39,538 nucleotides of DNA, from positions 1-39,538 of the forward strand of contig CAYMUR010000046.1 of assembly GCA_964393615.1 (NCBI GenBank), read 5' to 3'. Positions 1 to 8,410 of this stretch are shown here, one piece after another. The stretch comes from CAYMUR01 sp964393615. Its GTDB lineage: Bacteria; Planctomycetota; Planctomycetia; Pirellulales; Pirellulaceae. The translations under genes were made by a program, and so were the position numbers. Under the pieces are notes generated by a model. The model was not told the DNA's origin. It did not search any database and saw only the letters and a list, made by a program, of their open reading frames with translations. Each line of letters opens with the position of its first letter. Within the stretch, counting starts at the first letter, position 1.

Positions 1-1
1 G

Positions 2-1054
2 GTCAAGGCCCAGATCCATGCCGGAGGACGAGGTAAAGGCACGATCCAAGAGTACCCGGAACAACATGGTGTCGAACTGGTAAAGAGCCAAGACCAAGTG
101 GTGCGCGTTGCGAGTCAATTACTTGGCAATCATCTTGTTACGATTCAAACTGGCCCAGAGGGCCAAATCGTCCGACAAATTCTGGTCGAAGAAGGTTGTG
201 ACATTGCCCGTGAACTCTATTTGGGGATCGTGTTAGATCGCTCCGCCAAGCAACCGGTGTTGATGGTTTCTACAGAAGGAGGCATGGATATTGAAAAGGT
301 TGCTGCCGAAACACCGCACTTGATCTACAAAACATACTTTGATCCAGCGGTAGGGTTGGGTAGTTATCAGGTTCGTAAACTTTGCTACCAGCTTGGTTTA
401 GATAGCACAAGCGTGAAAAGTGCCGAACGATTTATGAAATCTTTGTGTCGTCTGTATGTCCAGCTGGATTGTAGTTTGGCAGAAATCAATCCACTGGTGG
501 TGACAGGTGATGGCGAGTTACTGGCACTCGATGCCAAAATCAATTTTGACGACAATGCGTTGTTTCGCCATTCCGAAATTGCCGAATTACGTGACGTGTC
601 AGAGGAGGAACCGGCGGAGGTTCGCGCTGCCGCTGCCGGCCTCAGTTATGTCAAGCTGGATGGTAATATTGGCTGCCTTGTCAACGGTGCAGGTCTGGCC
701 ATGGCGACGATGGACATTATTAAGCATCATGGAGGCGAGCCGGCTAACTTTCTGGATGTGGGCGGTGGCGCCAAAGTCGAGCAGGTCACCGAAGCTTTTC
801 GTACTTTGCTAGACGACCAGAACGTAAAAGCGGTACTCGTCAATATTTTTGGTGGAATCATGCGGTGCACAACGATTGCCAATGCACTGCTTGAAGCATA
901 TCAGACCGTCGGTTTTAGTGTGCCCCTAGTTGTGCGCTTGGAAGGTACCGAAGTCGAGGAGGGGCGACGCATTATTGCTGACAGTGATGTCGATATTATC
1001 ACCGCAGAGGGATTGACCGATGCGGCTCAAAAAGTGGTTGCTGCTGCCGGATAA
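2..1054 (+). CDS. sucC: Succinyl-CoA synthetase beta subunit, 5' end cut off by the window
   Basis: Beta subunit of succinyl-CoA synthetase, the TCA-cycle enzyme that interconverts succinyl-CoA and succinate with formation of ATP or GTP. The frame is open from base 2 and gives about 350 residues. It begins inside the ATP-grasp domain at VKAQIHAGGRGKG, which lies near residue 45 in E. coli SucC, so roughly 45 residues are missing upstream. Further family signatures are the NPLV segment of the ATP-grasp fold and the C-terminal CoA-ligase part with NGAGLAMATMD, FLDVGGGA and VNIFGGIMRC. The sucD gene follows 46 bases downstream in the same direction, the usual sucCD operon order, and the two products form the enzyme together. 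The stop codon lies inside an 11-base tandem duplication (1046-1067). Identity is certain; ADP versus GDP preference cannot be read from the sequence. Confidence 0.97.
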   Translation, partial: VKAQIHAGGRGKGTIQEYPEQHGVELVKSQDQVVRVASQLLGNHLVTIQTGPEGQIVRQILVEEGCDIARELYLGIVLDRSAKQPVLMVSTEGGMDIEKVAAETPHLIYKTYFDPAVGLGSYQVRKLCYQLGLDSTSVKSAERFMKSLCRLYVQLDCSLAEINPLVVTGDGELLALDAKINFDDNALFRHSEIAELRDVSEEEPAEVRAAAAGLSYVKLDGNIGCLVNGAGLAMATMDIIKHHGGEPANFLDVGGGAKVEQVTEAFRTLLDDQNVKAVLVNIFGGIMRCTTIANALLEAYQTVGFSVPLVVRLEGTEVEEGRRIIADSDVDIITAEGLTDAAQKVVAAAG

Positions 1055-1067
1055 CAGCCGGATAACA
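1046..1067. repeat. Perfect 11-base tandem duplication spanning the sucC stop
   Basis: The unit gccggataaca occurs twice back to back at 1046-1056 and 1057-1067. The first copy contains the sucC stop codon (1052-1054). The 11-base period puts the second TAA out of frame, so it is not a tandem stop. Confidence 0.9.
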
Positions 1068-1100
1068 ACAAACTAAACTTTGTAACGATTAGAATATATC

Positions 1101-1985
1101 ATGAGCATTCTCGTTCATAAAAATACACGCGTTCTATGCCAGGGAATTACCGGTCGTACGGGAGCTTTTCATACACAAGGCTGTTTGGACTACGGGACGA
1201 ATGTTGTCGCCGGAGTCACTCCAGGAAAAGGCGGCCAACAGGTTGAGGGCGTGCCTGTTTTCGACACCGTGGCCGAAGCGGTAGAAAAAACTGGTGCGGA
1301 TGCCAGTATGATTTTTGTGCCGGCCGCATTTACGGCCGATGCCATCATGGAAGCAGTGGATGGCGGTATTGAGACGATTGTAGCAATTACCGAGGGGGTT
1401 CCTGTGCTGGACATGGTTCGGACTTACGAAGCTGTTAGCGATAGTCCATCGGTCTTGATTGGTCCAAATTGTCCCGGCATTATTACGCCAGAGGAATGTA
1501 AGATTGGCATCATGCCAGGCTATATTCACCAAGCGGGAAGTGTAGGTCTGATGAGCCGGAGTGGTACGTTAACGTACGAAGCGGTTTGGCAGTTATCGAA
1601 TCTCGGGCTTGGCCAATCGACCTGCATTGGTTTGGGCGGAGATCCTATTGTGGGGATGTCTTTCATCGATCTGCTAAAGCGGTTTGAGGCAGATCCGGCT
1701 ACGGAAGCGATCCTGATGATTGGCGAGATCGGTGGTACTGCAGAAGAAGAAGCGGCAGCGTTTGTCAGGCAGCACGTGACAAAGCCGGTTGCTGCATTTA
1801 TCGCAGGTCGCACTGCTCCTCCAGGGAAACGGATGGGACACGCGGGAGCCATTATTTCGGGTGGTAAAGGTACGGCCAGTGAGAAAATTGCTGCTTTGGA
1901 AGAAGCAGGGATTGTCGTGGCAGAAAGCCCTGCTGACATGGGAGCAGCGATGCAGCGGGCCATTCAGGCTACTTCGACCAAATAA
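1101..1985 (+). CDS. sucD: Succinyl-CoA synthetase alpha subunit
   Basis: Alpha subunit of succinyl-CoA synthetase, 294 residues, the normal family length. It carries the CoA-binding Rossmann domain (GITGRTGAFHTQ near the N-terminus) and the ligase domain. The phosphorylated histidine is His247 in the motif GHAGAIISGGKGTA, and GPNCPGIITP and SGTLTYEA are also typical of the family. It lies 46 bases after sucC and is presumably cotranscribed with it. No clear Shine-Dalgarno precedes the ATG at 1101, but the N-terminus aligns with the family (MSILVHKNTRVLCQG). The last codons and stop are part of a 19/18-base tandem duplication running to 2012. No strong intrinsic terminator is visible downstream. 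Confidence 0.97.
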   Translation: MSILVHKNTRVLCQGITGRTGAFHTQGCLDYGTNVVAGVTPGKGGQQVEGVPVFDTVAEAVEKTGADASMIFVPAAFTADAIMEAVDGGIETIVAITEGVPVLDMVRTYEAVSDSPSVLIGPNCPGIITPEECKIGIMPGYIHQAGSVGLMSRSGTLTYEAVWQLSNLGLGQSTCIGLGGDPIVGMSFIDLLKRFEADPATEAILMIGEIGGTAEEEAAAFVRQHVTKPVAAFIAGRTAPPGKRMGHAGAIISGGKGTASEKIAALEEAGIVVAESPADMGAAMQRAIQATSTK

Positions 1986-2012
1986 ACAACAGGCGACCAA
2001 ATAACAACAGGC
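1976..2012. repeat. Near-perfect tandem duplication spanning the sucD stop
   Basis: A 19-base unit at 1976-1994 is followed directly by an 18-base copy at 1995-2012 that differs by one deleted A. The first copy contains the last codons and the stop of sucD (1983-1985). Confidence 0.9.
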
Positions 2013-2266
2013 TTTTCCGATGGCTAATAGGACTATCTGGCAGGACCAATTCGATGGATTGTTTCTGGTCAGTTTGCCATTTCTCACATTCTGCGTACAC
2101 GCTTTTGGCATCCAGTGGATAGTGCTGTCGCCTGGTAATCGGCGAACTAGTCTCGCTGCCTTAAAGGGTTGATTCGGTAAATGATCATTTTTTACTTAGT
2201 ACGCTGTATCTTTCGTATCACGGTCCTCACTTTTACAGGAACTTGATTTTTGTGCAGATTGATCGA

Positions 2267-2308
2267 GTATTAGGTTACGGGTATTAGGTTACGAGTATTA
2301 GGTTAACA
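2267..2308. repeat. Three tandem copies of a 14-base unit
   Basis: Units gtattaggttacgg (2267-2280), gtattaggttacga (2281-2294) and gtattaggttaaca (2295-2308) lie directly head to tail. The last bases diverge, which suggests an old slippage event. Confidence 0.9.
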
Positions 2309-2526
2309 GTTCTTCTGCCATATTGAAAATCTACCTGGGCGGCCTTGTTTTTCACTTGTCGTCCTGGATGGCAATCGCTGGTGCTTAACAACGGGGCCCG
2401 AAGGTGCTATTATCCCAAGTTCAACGGATGAAACGATTGCCAACCACTTCGTCCACGATCAACCCAACTGACGAGATTGAACCTGATAAGATTTGCAGGG
2501 CAGATTGTGTCTAACGATTGGATGGT

Positions 2527-2550
2527 GTAAGTCATACTGTAAGTCATACT
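2527..2550. repeat. Two tandem copies of a 12-base unit
   Basis: The unit gtaagtcatact occurs perfectly at 2527-2538 and 2539-2550, about 100 bases before the DUF1549 gene. Confidence 0.9.
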
Positions 2551-2609
2551 GGAAGCTCTTTGCCGGACAAGTAAACTAGTATCAATCTTTTGATGGCTCA
2601 GGAGCGTCG

Positions 2610-2711
2610 ATGGACAGTGAGGTAACGGACTATCTGAGAGAAGCTGAATTCGATGATGCGATCAAAATTAAAAATTGGCTGGGAATGGCACTCTCTTTCC
2701 GGGTTGGCTAG
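2610..2711 (+). CDS. Possible 33-residue upstream ORF overlapping the DUF1549 gene start
   Basis: An ATG at 2610 follows AGGAG (2600-2604) with a 5-base spacer, a much better ribosome site than that of the gene at 2653. The frame runs 33 codons and stops at 2709-2711, inside the next gene and out of frame with it. The product would begin MDSEVTDYLREAE and match nothing I know. It could be a translated leader that couples or restrains translation of the downstream gene, or it could be chance. It is listed because the ribosome site is good, not because a product is known. Confidence 0.3.
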   Translation: MDSEVTDYLREAEFDDAIKIKNWLGMALSFRVG

Positions 2712-5451
2712 CTGGACGTCAATGGTCCCGCTAGTAGTGGCATTGGTGTGGGTTGGTGAAGCATCGTTGGTCGCGTCGGACCATTGGGCCTATCAGCCAT
2801 TGGCGACCACACCGCCACCAGCAGTAAAAGATAAACCTTGGATCCGCAATGCCATTGACCAGTTTGTGTGGGGTAAGCTGCAGGAACTGGGCATCACACC
2901 GTCGCCACCCGCAAATGCAGCGACTCTTGTCAAACGGCTTTATTATGACTTGCACGGATTGGTTCCGTCGTATGCGGATGTCGAGTTGCTGAACGACGAT
3001 CCAACGGATGCAACTTACTCAGAACTGGTGGACCGGCTTCTTCTGTCTGAGCGGTTTGCCGAGCGCTGGGCCAGGCATTGGCTCGACTTTGCCAGGTACG
3101 CGGATTCGGATGGTTATGAGAAGGATAATAATCGCCCGAATGCTTGGCGATACCGGGATTGGACTATTGCTGCGATCCACCAAGATATGCCTTATGACGA
3201 ATTCACGATTGAACAATTGGCTGGGGACATGTTACCGGATCACTCCGATGAGCAGCTTTTAGCAACTGCTTTTCATCGTCAGACATTAACCAACACGGAG
3301 GGAGGTGTTGACAAGGAACAGTGGCGTGTCGCTTCCGTGATGGACCGCACGGAGACTTTGGGAGCTGTGTGGTTGGGACTGACAGTGGGTTGTGCGCGGT
3401 GTCATGACCACAAATATGACGATATCACACAACAAGAGTATTACCAACTGTTCGCTTATTTTAACAATGGCGACGAAGCCAAAGCAGACGTGGCGAAATC
3501 TGAGGAAAAATTTCAACAGTATGAACTGGCCAAAAAAGTCTATGACGGTCGGCTGCGGAAACTCAGGACAGAAGTCGAGCAAATCCGTACCCAGGCACTT
3601 GCCCGCCAGTCGCGGCAAGAGAATGACTTGTTGCGACAACTGGCAATGGCTGTGGAAGACCCGTTGAAAACCCATCCAGTAGAAGTTATTTCTGCCTCCT
3701 CTGCTTCGGGGCAATCATTGCGTGTGTTAGGAGACGGTTCCCTGTTGGCAGGGAACCAAGAAATCAAACATGATACCTACACGGTGACGGTTCGTGTTCC
3801 GGTCGCCGAACTGCAGCGGCTAGTGATTAAAGTGTTGCCACATCCTTCTCTGCCAAAGCAAGGCCCTGGCTTGGCGACCAACGGCAATTTTGTTCTCAGT
3901 GAATTACAAGTCTTTCCGGGTGAATTGGCAGAGGGGACAGCGATTCCATTGGTGCTGCGGGATGCCGATTTCAGCCAGGAAAAATGGAATGTCTCACAAG
4001 TGCTGGACGGTGATTCCAAGACCGGTTGGGGGGTCGTTCCTGAGGTGGGAAAACCGCATCATGCCAGTTTTGACACGGAAACGGCTGTACTCCTGGGTGA
4101 ACAACGCTTGGTGACCGTTGTGTTAAACCAGCAATATGAATCCGGTTTTCATTTGATCGGTCGATTTCGATTACATGTTGTTTCGGGAACGGACCCTGAA
4201 CGTATCTTACCTCAAGAGATTCGTGACATTTTGGTGACGCAATCAGAACAGCGTAATGACGCTCAGGCGAAACAGTTGGCAGAGCACTTGTTGCTGCTGG
4301 ATCCAGAATATGTGGAGGTTGCCGGTCGCCTTGAAGCATTGGAAACAAAGGCTCCCCCGTCGCCGTTGATGTCAGTGCGTATTATTCGCGAACGGCAAAA
4401 AGACCGTCGGCAGACGCATATATTACACCGTGGTGAGTTCAAGCAACCAGGTGAGCAAGTGGTTGCTGGAACGTTATCGGTCTTGCCGGTGATTGCGCCG
4501 CGGACTGGCTCAGCGTCGGACCGGCTGGACTTGGCGCGCTGGCTGGTCAATGGGGAAAATCCTTTAGTGCCGCGGGTGGCAGTGAACCAGATTTGGCACC
4601 ATCTGTTTGGTCAAGGGATCGTGAAGACGTTGAATGATTTTGGTGTGCAGGGTGAAAGTCCAACGCACCTGGAATTACTGGACTGGTTGGCGGCCGAATA
4701 CGTACGGCTTGGTTGGTCTCGCAAAAAGTTGATTAAGTTGATTGTGACGTCATCCACTTATCGGCAATCATCGCATCACCGGCAAGAATTGTTGGAAATG
4801 GATCCCATGAACCGCTGGCTGTACCGTCAAAATCGTTTTCGGGTCGAAGCGGAAACGGTTCGTGACCTTTATTTGTCTGCATCGGGTTTGTTGTCGTCCA
4901 AGATCGGAGGGCCTAGCGTTTTTCCACCGATACCGCCCGGAGTGACGGACGTGAACTACAATAGTAGCTTTAAGTGGAAAGTTAGTGGCGGCGAAAATCG
5001 GTACCGTCGTGGCATGTACACATTTTTCAAGCGAACAGCACCACATCCCAATTTATTAACGTTTGATTGTCCTGATTCCAATGTGACCTGCACCCAGCGT
5101 AATCGGTCGGATACACCATTGGCGGCGTTGGTCACATTGAACAACGAAGTATTTCATGAAGCTGCCCAGGCACTTTCCCAACGGGTACGATCGGCAGCCC
5201 TTGCCACTGACCAGGAACGACTTGATTATGTGTTTCGACTATGCGTGGCTAGATCTCCAGTTCAACAAGAGTCTAAAGTTTTGCAGCAATTGTTAGATGA
5301 CAGTCGGCTCTGGTATCAACAGGACCAACAAGGGGCTGATAAAATGGTAGGAAGTTTTCCTGTTGAGCAGTTGTCGAATTCGGAGACAGCCGCATGGGTT
5401 GCAACGGTGCGGATTGTTTTAAATATGGATGAGTTTATTACTCGGGAGTGA
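2653..5451 (+). CDS. DUF1549/DUF1553 (PSCyt2/PSD1) planctomycete secreted protein with CxxCH
   Basis: A 932-residue member of the planctomycete DUF1549-DUF1553 family; the biochemical role is unknown. After a hydrophobic N-terminal segment (about residues 20-42, probable signal peptide) comes the WAYQPL-type start of DUF1549, which includes RWARHWLDFARYADSDGYEKD and a CARCHDHKYD motif. In it Cys247, Cys250 and His251 form a CxxCH, the pattern of c-type haem attachment. Residues about 280-600 form a charged helical stretch and a beta-rich insert (NGNFVLSELQV). DUF1553 starts near residue 619 with RLDLARWLVNGENPLVPRV. No separate N-terminal PSCyt1 cytochrome domain is present, unlike many relatives. 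ATGs at 2653 and 2656 are both possible, with only a weak ribosome site. The DUF1501 gene starts 3 bases after the stop, a pairing typical of planctomycetes. Such pairs are often suspected of roles in polysaccharide use; that is inference here. Confidence 0.9.
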   Translation: MMRSKLKIGWEWHSLSGLASWTSMVPLVVALVWVGEASLVASDHWAYQPLATTPPPAVKDKPWIRNAIDQFVWGKLQELGITPSPPANAATLVKRLYYDLHGLVPSYADVELLNDDPTDATYSELVDRLLLSERFAERWARHWLDFARYADSDGYEKDNNRPNAWRYRDWTIAAIHQDMPYDEFTIEQLAGDMLPDHSDEQLLATAFHRQTLTNTEGGVDKEQWRVASVMDRTETLGAVWLGLTVGCARCHDHKYDDITQQEYYQLFAYFNNGDEAKADVAKSEEKFQQYELAKKVYDGRLRKLRTEVEQIRTQALARQSRQENDLLRQLAMAVEDPLKTHPVEVISASSASGQSLRVLGDGSLLAGNQEIKHDTYTVTVRVPVAELQRLVIKVLPHPSLPKQGPGLATNGNFVLSELQVFPGELAEGTAIPLVLRDADFSQEKWNVSQVLDGDSKTGWGVVPEVGKPHHASFDTETAVLLGEQRLVTVVLNQQYESGFHLIGRFRLHVVSGTDPERILPQEIRDILVTQSEQRNDAQAKQLAEHLLLLDPEYVEVAGRLEALETKAPPSPLMSVRIIRERQKDRRQTHILHRGEFKQPGEQVVAGTLSVLPVIAPRTGSASDRLDLARWLVNGENPLVPRVAVNQIWHHLFGQGIVKTLNDFGVQGESPTHLELLDWLAAEYVRLGWSRKKLIKLIVTSSTYRQSSHHRQELLEMDPMNRWLYRQNRFRVEAETVRDLYLSASGLLSSKIGGPSVFPPIPPGVTDVNYNSSFKWKVSGGENRYRRGMYTFFKRTAPHPNLLTFDCPDSNVTCTQRNRSDTPLAALVTLNNEVFHEAAQALSQRVRSAALATDQERLDYVFRLCVARSPVQQESKVLQQLLDDSRLWYQQDQQGADKMVGSFPVEQLSNSETAAWVATVRIVLNMDEFITRE

Positions 5452-5454
5452 GCC

Positions 5455-6951
5455 ATGTCGTTAAGTGAAAGTCATGCACTGCATACGCGACGCGAGTTTT
5501 TCAATACCGCTGCTAGCGGTTTAGGCGGGATGGCCCTGGGAAGTATGCTAAGCCGCGACGGGTTGCTCACACCCGCAACGGCTGCCCAGTCCGAGGTCGT
5601 TCAACAGATTTCTTCCAATTTGACACACTTTGCACCGCGAGCTCGATCTTGCATATTTTTCTTTATGGCAGGTGCGCCTTCGCAAATTGATTTGTTTGAT
5701 CGAAAACCGAAGTTGAATGAATTGCACGGTAAGACACTGCCGCAGGAAATTTGGGAAAAATCTCGCTTTGCCTTTCTGAAACCGGAAACAGCCCAGGTCA
5801 TGGGAAGCCCGCGCAAATTTAGCCGCTATGGCCAGTGTGGCATGGAATTTAGTGACCTGTTGCCAAACCTGGGTCGCTGTGCGGATGATTTATTGATGGT
5901 CCGCAGTATGTTTAGCGAGGAATTCAATCACCATCCTGGACAATTAATGATGCAGACTGGCGTTTCACGTTTTGGCATGCCGTCGATGGGTTCATGGCTT
6001 ACTTACGGTTTAGGAAGCGAAACGGAAAATTTGCCAGGTTATGTGGTGCTGACAGCTGGGCGGGGCTCCAGTGGAGGGGCCTCGTTGTATCAAAGTGGGT
6101 TCTTGCCCTCTTCATACAGTGGCGTGTTGTTTCGCAACACGGGTGAGCCAGTTCTTAATTTGCAAAATCCCAATGGATTACCGTCAGAATTACAGCGCAA
6201 AGGTCTGGATGCCTTGAAGCGAATCAATCGTGGTCGCTACCAGGAAGTCCATGATCCGGAAATTGCCAGCCGGATCCAGAGCTATGAATTGGCAAATCGC
6301 ATGCAGACGGCGGCACCCGAGTTGACTGATTTATCAGGAGAGACGCAGTCGACGTTGGACAGTTATGGGGTTGGCCGTTCTGAACCAGAGGGAAATGATT
6401 ATCGAGGCAGTTTGCCACATCTGAATACCTTTGCGGGCTTTGCACGTAATTGTCTGTTGGCTCGTCGTATGGTGGAGCGTGGGGTGCGATTTGTTAACGT
6501 GATTCATGCGTCCTGGGATCAACACAGCGACCTGGATCACCATATCACCTACAATGCCACTGCAGTGGATCAACCAATTGCCGCCTTAATTCTTGACTTG
6601 AAACAGCGTGGTCTACTGGATGAAACACTAGTCGTGTGGGGCAGTGAATTCGGTCGTACTCCATTAGGAGAAAATCGTAACGAGCGCAAATACAATACTG
6701 GCCGTGATCACCACCCACACTGTTTTACAATGCTAATGGCAGGTGGTGGTATCCGTGGTGGCCAGATTTATGGTGCCACCGACGAGATTGGTTGGAACAT
6801 CGCAGAGAAGCCTGTTCACGTCAATGATTTGCATGCAACGATATTGCATCTCTTTGGGCTGGACCACTTACGTTTGACCCATCGATTTCAAGGTCGAGAA
6901 TTTCGGTTAACGGATGTCGGTGGCCAAGTGATCCAGGATTGGATCACATGA
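5455..6951 (+). CDS. DUF1501 family protein, Tat-exported, sulfatase/phosphatase-like fold
   Basis: A 498-residue DUF1501 protein. The N-terminus has a twin-arginine signal, TRREFF with Arg12-Arg13, followed by a small hydrophobic stretch (GLGGMALGSML), so export through the Tat system as a folded and perhaps metal-loaded protein is likely. The body shows FFMAGAPSQIDLFDRKP, a histidine-containing NHHPGQLMMQTG, WDQHSDLDHH, the GSEFGRTP motif, and RDHHPHCFTMLMAGGG near the C-terminus. The His/Asp-rich motifs match the alkaline-phosphatase-superfamily fold assigned to DUF1501. It starts 3 bases after the DUF1549/DUF1553 gene and must share its transcript; the two families recur together in planctomycetes. 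The substrate is unknown. The assignment to the family is secure, the function is not. Confidence 0.93.
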   Translation: MSLSESHALHTRREFFNTAASGLGGMALGSMLSRDGLLTPATAAQSEVVQQISSNLTHFAPRARSCIFFFMAGAPSQIDLFDRKPKLNELHGKTLPQEIWEKSRFAFLKPETAQVMGSPRKFSRYGQCGMEFSDLLPNLGRCADDLLMVRSMFSEEFNHHPGQLMMQTGVSRFGMPSMGSWLTYGLGSETENLPGYVVLTAGRGSSGGASLYQSGFLPSSYSGVLFRNTGEPVLNLQNPNGLPSELQRKGLDALKRINRGRYQEVHDPEIASRIQSYELANRMQTAAPELTDLSGETQSTLDSYGVGRSEPEGNDYRGSLPHLNTFAGFARNCLLARRMVERGVRFVNVIHASWDQHSDLDHHITYNATAVDQPIAALILDLKQRGLLDETLVVWGSEFGRTPLGENRNERKYNTGRDHHPHCFTMLMAGGGIRGGQIYGATDEIGWNIAEKPVHVNDLHATILHLFGLDHLRLTHRFQGREFRLTDVGGQVIQDWIT

Positions 6952-7081
6952 GGATTGCCGTCGAGGGTCGAGTCAACCTGGTCTGAAAGAATATTCGAGC
7001 CTTTTCACTTTCTCCCATGGTGTGAGTTGGCCAGGGAACGATACTGTCAACAATCGAAAAACATGTGAAAATTCTGAGCGA

Positions 7082-7181
7082 NNNNNNNNNNNNNNNNNNN
7101 NNNNNNNNNNNNNNNNNNNNNNNNNNNNNNNNNNNNNNNNNNNNNNNNNNNNNNNNNNNNNNNNNNNNNNNNNNNNNNNNN
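7082..7181. other. Assembly gap (100 N)
   Basis: Exactly 100 N, the conventional placeholder for a gap of unknown length. It is flanked on the right by a tandem repeat, so a longer repeat array may have caused the break. Real distance between the DUF1501 gene and the downstream genes is unknown. Confidence 0.99.
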
Positions 7182-7213
7182 GTCGCTGGGATTGAAGGTC
7201 GCTGGGATTGAGG
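7182..7213. repeat. 16-base tandem repeat at the edge of the assembly gap
   Basis: Units gtcgctgggattgaag (7182-7197) and gtcgctgggattgagg (7198-7213) differ at one base. The first copy begins at the first base after the N run, so more copies may be hidden in the gap. Confidence 0.9.
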
Positions 7214-7466
7214 CCGGATCTCAAGTGAGATTTTAGCGACTGCAGGCCTGCGGCAACCACTTGGAGGGTGTACCTGTAAAGATCACGCCTTTGCAATCTG
7301 CCAGTGGATTGTCGGGCCATTCTGCCTCTCGGCGAAGAAACGCATCGACTGTCCTGCACGTTAAGGCGAAGCTTTCTGACTCCTGAGGATCCGAAGAGGT
7401 AGTCTGGGTTGTATTGCTGGGAGATTTGGCAAGATAACAACGGCTGACGGGAACGGAGGATTCAAA

Positions 7467-7589
7467 ATGATTTCAACTGAGAAAAGTGACTCGAATCTTT
7501 TTGTGGACATGAGTGGTCCAGAGGTTTTCATCGCACGGTCGGCCAACGATGCTTCTTCGTCAACTACCTTGAAACTTGACAGCAAGTGA
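7467..7589 (+). CDS. Candidate 40-residue small protein
   Basis: A short frame with an ATG at 7467 preceded by GGAGGA (7455-7460) with a 6-base spacer, one of the best ribosome sites in the window. The product is 40 residues, starts MISTEKSDSNLFVDMSG and is polar, rich in Ser, Asp and Thr, with no membrane segment and no cysteine. The stop lies 9 bases before the start of the next membrane protein gene, so the two could be translated from one message. I do not recognise it. It may be a real small protein or a translated leader for the gene that follows. Confidence 0.5.
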   Translation: MISTEKSDSNLFVDMSGPEVFIARSANDASSSTTLKLDSK

Positions 7590-7598
7590 CATATTCCA

Positions 7599-8087
7599 AT
7601 GCAAAAGATGCCAGCAGATTTACCTCGTGCTGTGTCACGATCACACGGTATTTTTTATCTGGGGGCAACGCTGATGTACGTGTTGACCGGTTTTAGCCTC
7701 GTGCCTGTTGTGTTGAGCATCGCGGACCGGGTTCGAGCCAGCAACACATCCCTTTTGGCGCCCTGGGTCTTTCCATTAATCGTGGTTTGTATGGTCCAGG
7801 TTGGTTATAGTTTGTTGTTGTTGCAAACCCGTAGCCGCAGCGCGCTCTGGACGCTGGCGATTGCTGTTTCTGTGATGGCCTGCATGTATGCGATGTTTTG
7901 TGGGATCACCTGGTCTGCCAGTCGTTCCCTGGCACCACATGCGCTGGACCAGCTGCTAACTGTTTTTGTTCTGTGGGAGGCGACTGCTAGTGGAAAAGCG
8001 TCTTTGTGGAGCGGTGCGATGGCCGGCGTTTATGCACTGGCAGCCTATTTCTACATACAGGGAGCGGAGGGGTTTCGAGATCGTTGA
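7599..8087 (+). CDS. Hypothetical four-helix membrane protein
   Basis: A 162-residue protein with four probable membrane helices, at about residues 18-42, 53-77, 82-108 and 132-154, separated by short loops. The N-terminus (MQKMPADLPRAVSRSH) is basic and probably cytoplasmic. No catalytic motif is visible. The start could be 7599 or the in-frame ATG at 7608; neither has a clear ribosome site, which fits translational coupling to the short frame ending at 7589. I do not recognise the family and can only call it an integral membrane protein. Confidence 0.7.
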   Translation: MQKMPADLPRAVSRSHGIFYLGATLMYVLTGFSLVPVVLSIADRVRASNTSLLAPWVFPLIVVCMVQVGYSLLLLQTRSRSALWTLAIAVSVMACMYAMFCGITWSASRSLAPHALDQLLTVFVLWEATASGKASLWSGAMAGVYALAAYFYIQGAEGFRDR

Positions 8088-8410
8088 GGTTAGGATCAGA
8101 TTAGAAACGGGCTGGTTCGTGAAGGGTAGTTCTCCATTTCCAAGGACCAGGATGTTTCCAGAAATTTCTGCAGACAAATCTTGTCAAAAGGTTACCGACA
8201 GGTTCTGGCGGATTGGTTTGCCGTCTTACCTGGTTTTGTCGATTCGAAGAAACAAACATCAGCCATGGGCGGCGTCAACTGGTTGCTGGCACTAGGCGAT
8301 AGCGTGTTACAGGCGATAAATGTCGTGGACAGATCTGAAAAAATCATGTAGGGATAGTTCTTGCTTACCGTCCTAGCGACTAACGGACGCATAAAAACCA
8401 CGGCCCCTTC
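8088..8410. other. Intergenic region, no gene seen
   Basis: About 320 bases. It contains a 12-base palindrome CAGAAATTTCTG (8159-8170) and two spaced copies of aggcgata. Only very short frames without ribosome sites are present. Confidence 0.5.

Larger units (their letters stand above)
1986..2652. other. Intergenic region between sucD and the DUF1549 gene
   Basis: About 670 bases without a convincing full-length gene. It holds a 12-base palindrome (AAATGATCATTT, 2179-2190), three tandem copies of a 14-base unit (2267-2308), two copies of a 12-base unit (2527-2550), and near its end a short reading frame with a good Shine-Dalgarno that runs into the next gene (2610-2711). I see no clear promoter or terminator. 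Confidence 0.6.
6952..7466. other. Intergenic region containing the assembly gap
   Basis: About 515 bases including 100 N. Sequence before the gap (6952-7081) shows no gene or terminator that I can support. After the gap come two copies of a 16-base unit and a small palindrome (ATCTCA ag TGAGAT, 7218-7231). I see no supported gene until the short frame at 7467. Confidence 0.6.

Noticed and set aside
6973..7440. Minus-strand frame running through the N gap
   Set aside because: It is only continuous because unknown bases are read as open codons; the sequence on both sides is not protein-like.
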